Source: an uncultured Muribaculaceae bacterium
GTDB taxonomy: Bacteria > Bacteroidota > Bacteroidia > Bacteroidales > Muribaculaceae
Length of the DNA: 7,040 bases
Direction of reading: 5' to 3'
Assembly: GCA_947173755.1 (NCBI GenBank)
Contig: CAMWGM010000075.1
Location: 1-7,040, forward strand
Shown: in pieces, positions 6,348-7,040 of the stretch
How the letters are laid out: each line of letters starts with the position of its first letter
How positions within the stretch are numbered: position 1 is the stretch's first letter
Program-made: the position numbers and the translations under genes
The notes under the pieces: generated by a model
The model's input: only the letters and a program-made list of their open reading frames with translations
Database searches by the model: none
Told to the model about the DNA's origin: nothing

Positions 6348-6868
6348 TGATATGTAATGTTTGAGTGTGGGATGAGAATTATTTGCAGACGGTCACCGTG
6401 GAGCATGAGTTCCAGATAGCGATCCTTGGCAGAGACAGTCCTGATTGCAGAGGCGGGGATAGTTTCAGAGGGAGGGAGCGGAACCGAATCGTCTTTTTCC
6501 TCCATACGGTCCTCGACGGTGCCGTCGGGAAGAGTGACTTTCACCTTGTGGAGCGCAGGGTGGTAACTAACGGTCAGACTTCCGTCGGGATGACATATGA
6601 CGGAGCGCCTCAGCACTGCCCTGCCCATTTCCGGTGTCAACATATAATGGTAATAGAGGCCTGAAAGAATCATAGGCACGATGATGAAACCCACTATCAA
6701 CGCCACAAACAGCCATCGCGAATCCCAAACCGCACCGACAGTAAGCATGATAAGGACCGGAACCGCTATGACGAGCCAATAGCGACCGAACCATCTCGAG
6801 CCTAAGGCAGAAAGGTAGTCGCCTGACGGGACGGAGAATGGTGACGTGGTGAAGGGGCGTAGTTCCAT
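6344..6868 (-). CDS. Unknown small membrane protein with two helices and a beta-rich C-terminal domain
   Basis: I do not recognise this 174-residue protein. It has a short soluble N-terminus (1-30) and two adjacent hydrophobic helices (about 31-48 and 52-73) joined by a tight DSRW turn. A soluble C-terminal region of about 100 residues follows. The tail alternates hydrophobic and polar residues (DGSLTVSYHP, 95-104; KVKVTLPDG, 108-116; KDRYLELMLHGDRLQIILIP, 148-167), suggesting beta strands. This layout recalls YcxB/PH-like bacterial membrane proteins, where a helical hairpin precedes a beta domain, but the likeness is only architectural. No signal peptidase site or catalytic motif is visible. 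The ATG shares one base with the aguB stop (TGATG), and its stop overlaps the aroE start (ATGA), so it is certainly part of this transcript. Confidence 0.8.
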   Translation of the reverse strand: MELRPFTTSPFSVPSGDYLSALGSRWFGRYWLVIAVPVLIMLTVGAVWDSRWLFVALIVGFIIVPMILSGLYYHYMLTPEMGRAVLRRSVICHPDGSLTVSYHPALHKVKVTLPDGTVEDRMEEKDDSVPLPPSETIPASAIRTVSAKDRYLELMLHGDRLQIILIPHSNITYQ

Positions 6869-7040
6869 CAGTCAAGGAAGCGTCTCGTGAGTCCCTGATA
6901 AAAGTCGATGCGACGGTCACGAAGGAAGGGCCACCAGCGACGCACATTTTCGGAGCGGCGGAGATCAATATCGATTATCGCGGTCTCCTCATCGGTCGCG
7001 GAGGCCCGGAAGAGGAATTCTCCCTGCGGACCTGCCACGA
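6868..7040 (-). CDS. aguB: N-carbamoylputrescine amidase, C-terminal end only
   Basis: Only the last 56 codons and the TGA stop lie in the window; the gene continues beyond the right edge. The remnant reads VAGPQGEFLFRASATDEE and ends in a block with RRWWPFLRDRRIDFY (residues 33-47 of the fragment). That is the C-terminal signature of the nitrilase-superfamily enzyme that hydrolyses N-carbamoylputrescine to putrescine, ammonia and CO2 in the agmatine route. The preceding ETAIIDIDLRRSENVR matches the final beta strand and helix of that fold. The catalytic Glu-Lys-Cys residues would lie outside the window and cannot be checked. The stop overlaps the next start by one base. The partner gene, agmatine deiminase (aguA), might lie further right. 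A related amidase of the same superfamily is the alternative. Confidence 0.82.
   Translation of the reverse strand, partial: VAGPQGEFLFRASATDEETAIIDIDLRRSENVRRWWPFLRDRRIDFYQGLTRRFLD

Noticed and set aside
1..7040. Search by eye for CRISPR arrays, tRNA genes, insertion sequences and long direct repeats
   Set aside because: No spaced repeats, cloverleaf-like segments, transposase motifs or terminal repeats were seen; genes are packed with only two gaps above 90 bases.

Overview
The window looks like a piece of a Bacteroidota (probably Bacteroidales) chromosome, with every supportable gene on the minus strand. The evidence for this placement is the lack of Shine-Dalgarno sequences before the starts I inspected (A/T-rich leaders instead), a TAnnTTTG-type -7 promoter element upstream of ureE, and a ComEC whose C-terminal hydrolase-like region lacks metal ligands. 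A gut relative such as a Muribaculaceae-type genome would fit the urease genes and moderate GC, but that is inference; no marker gene here settles the genus.

Reading in the direction of transcription (right to left): the window opens at 7040 with the last 56 codons of a nitrilase-superfamily amidase, best matched to N-carbamoylputrescine amidase (aguB). Its stop overlaps the start of a small two-helix membrane protein of unknown function (6344-6868). That gene overlaps by ATGA with aroE, shikimate dehydrogenase (5592-6347). After 27 bases comes a YeiH/UPF0324-family ten-helix-type membrane protein (4605-5564), and 17 bases later a comEC/rec2-like DNA-uptake channel gene that starts with GTG (2560-4587). 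The spacing makes these five genes look like one transcript, although their functions (polyamine synthesis, aromatic biosynthesis, transport, DNA uptake) are unrelated.

A 139-base gap (2421-2559) separates this set from the urease maturation genes. It holds a good -7 element, a TTCGAA-centred dyad just upstream of it, and a small hairpin in the presumed leader. Then follow ureE (Ni metallochaperone with a His-rich tail), ureF, a 94-base spacer with a 10-bp inverted repeat, ureG (GTPase) and ureD (scaffold, cut off by the left edge). UreE hands nickel to UreG, and UreG with UreF and UreD loads it into apo-urease. The urease subunits UreA/B/C are not in the window. Since ureE is the first gene of the cluster, they are expected beyond ureD or elsewhere.

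I saw no tRNA, rRNA, CRISPR array, insertion sequence or phage gene, and no clearly undescribed system. The most useful second-look items are the inverted repeat inside the ureF-ureG spacer, the promoter/dyad/hairpin arrangement ahead of ureE, the degenerate C-terminal domain of ComEC, and the unknown membrane protein translationally coupled to both aguB and aroE.
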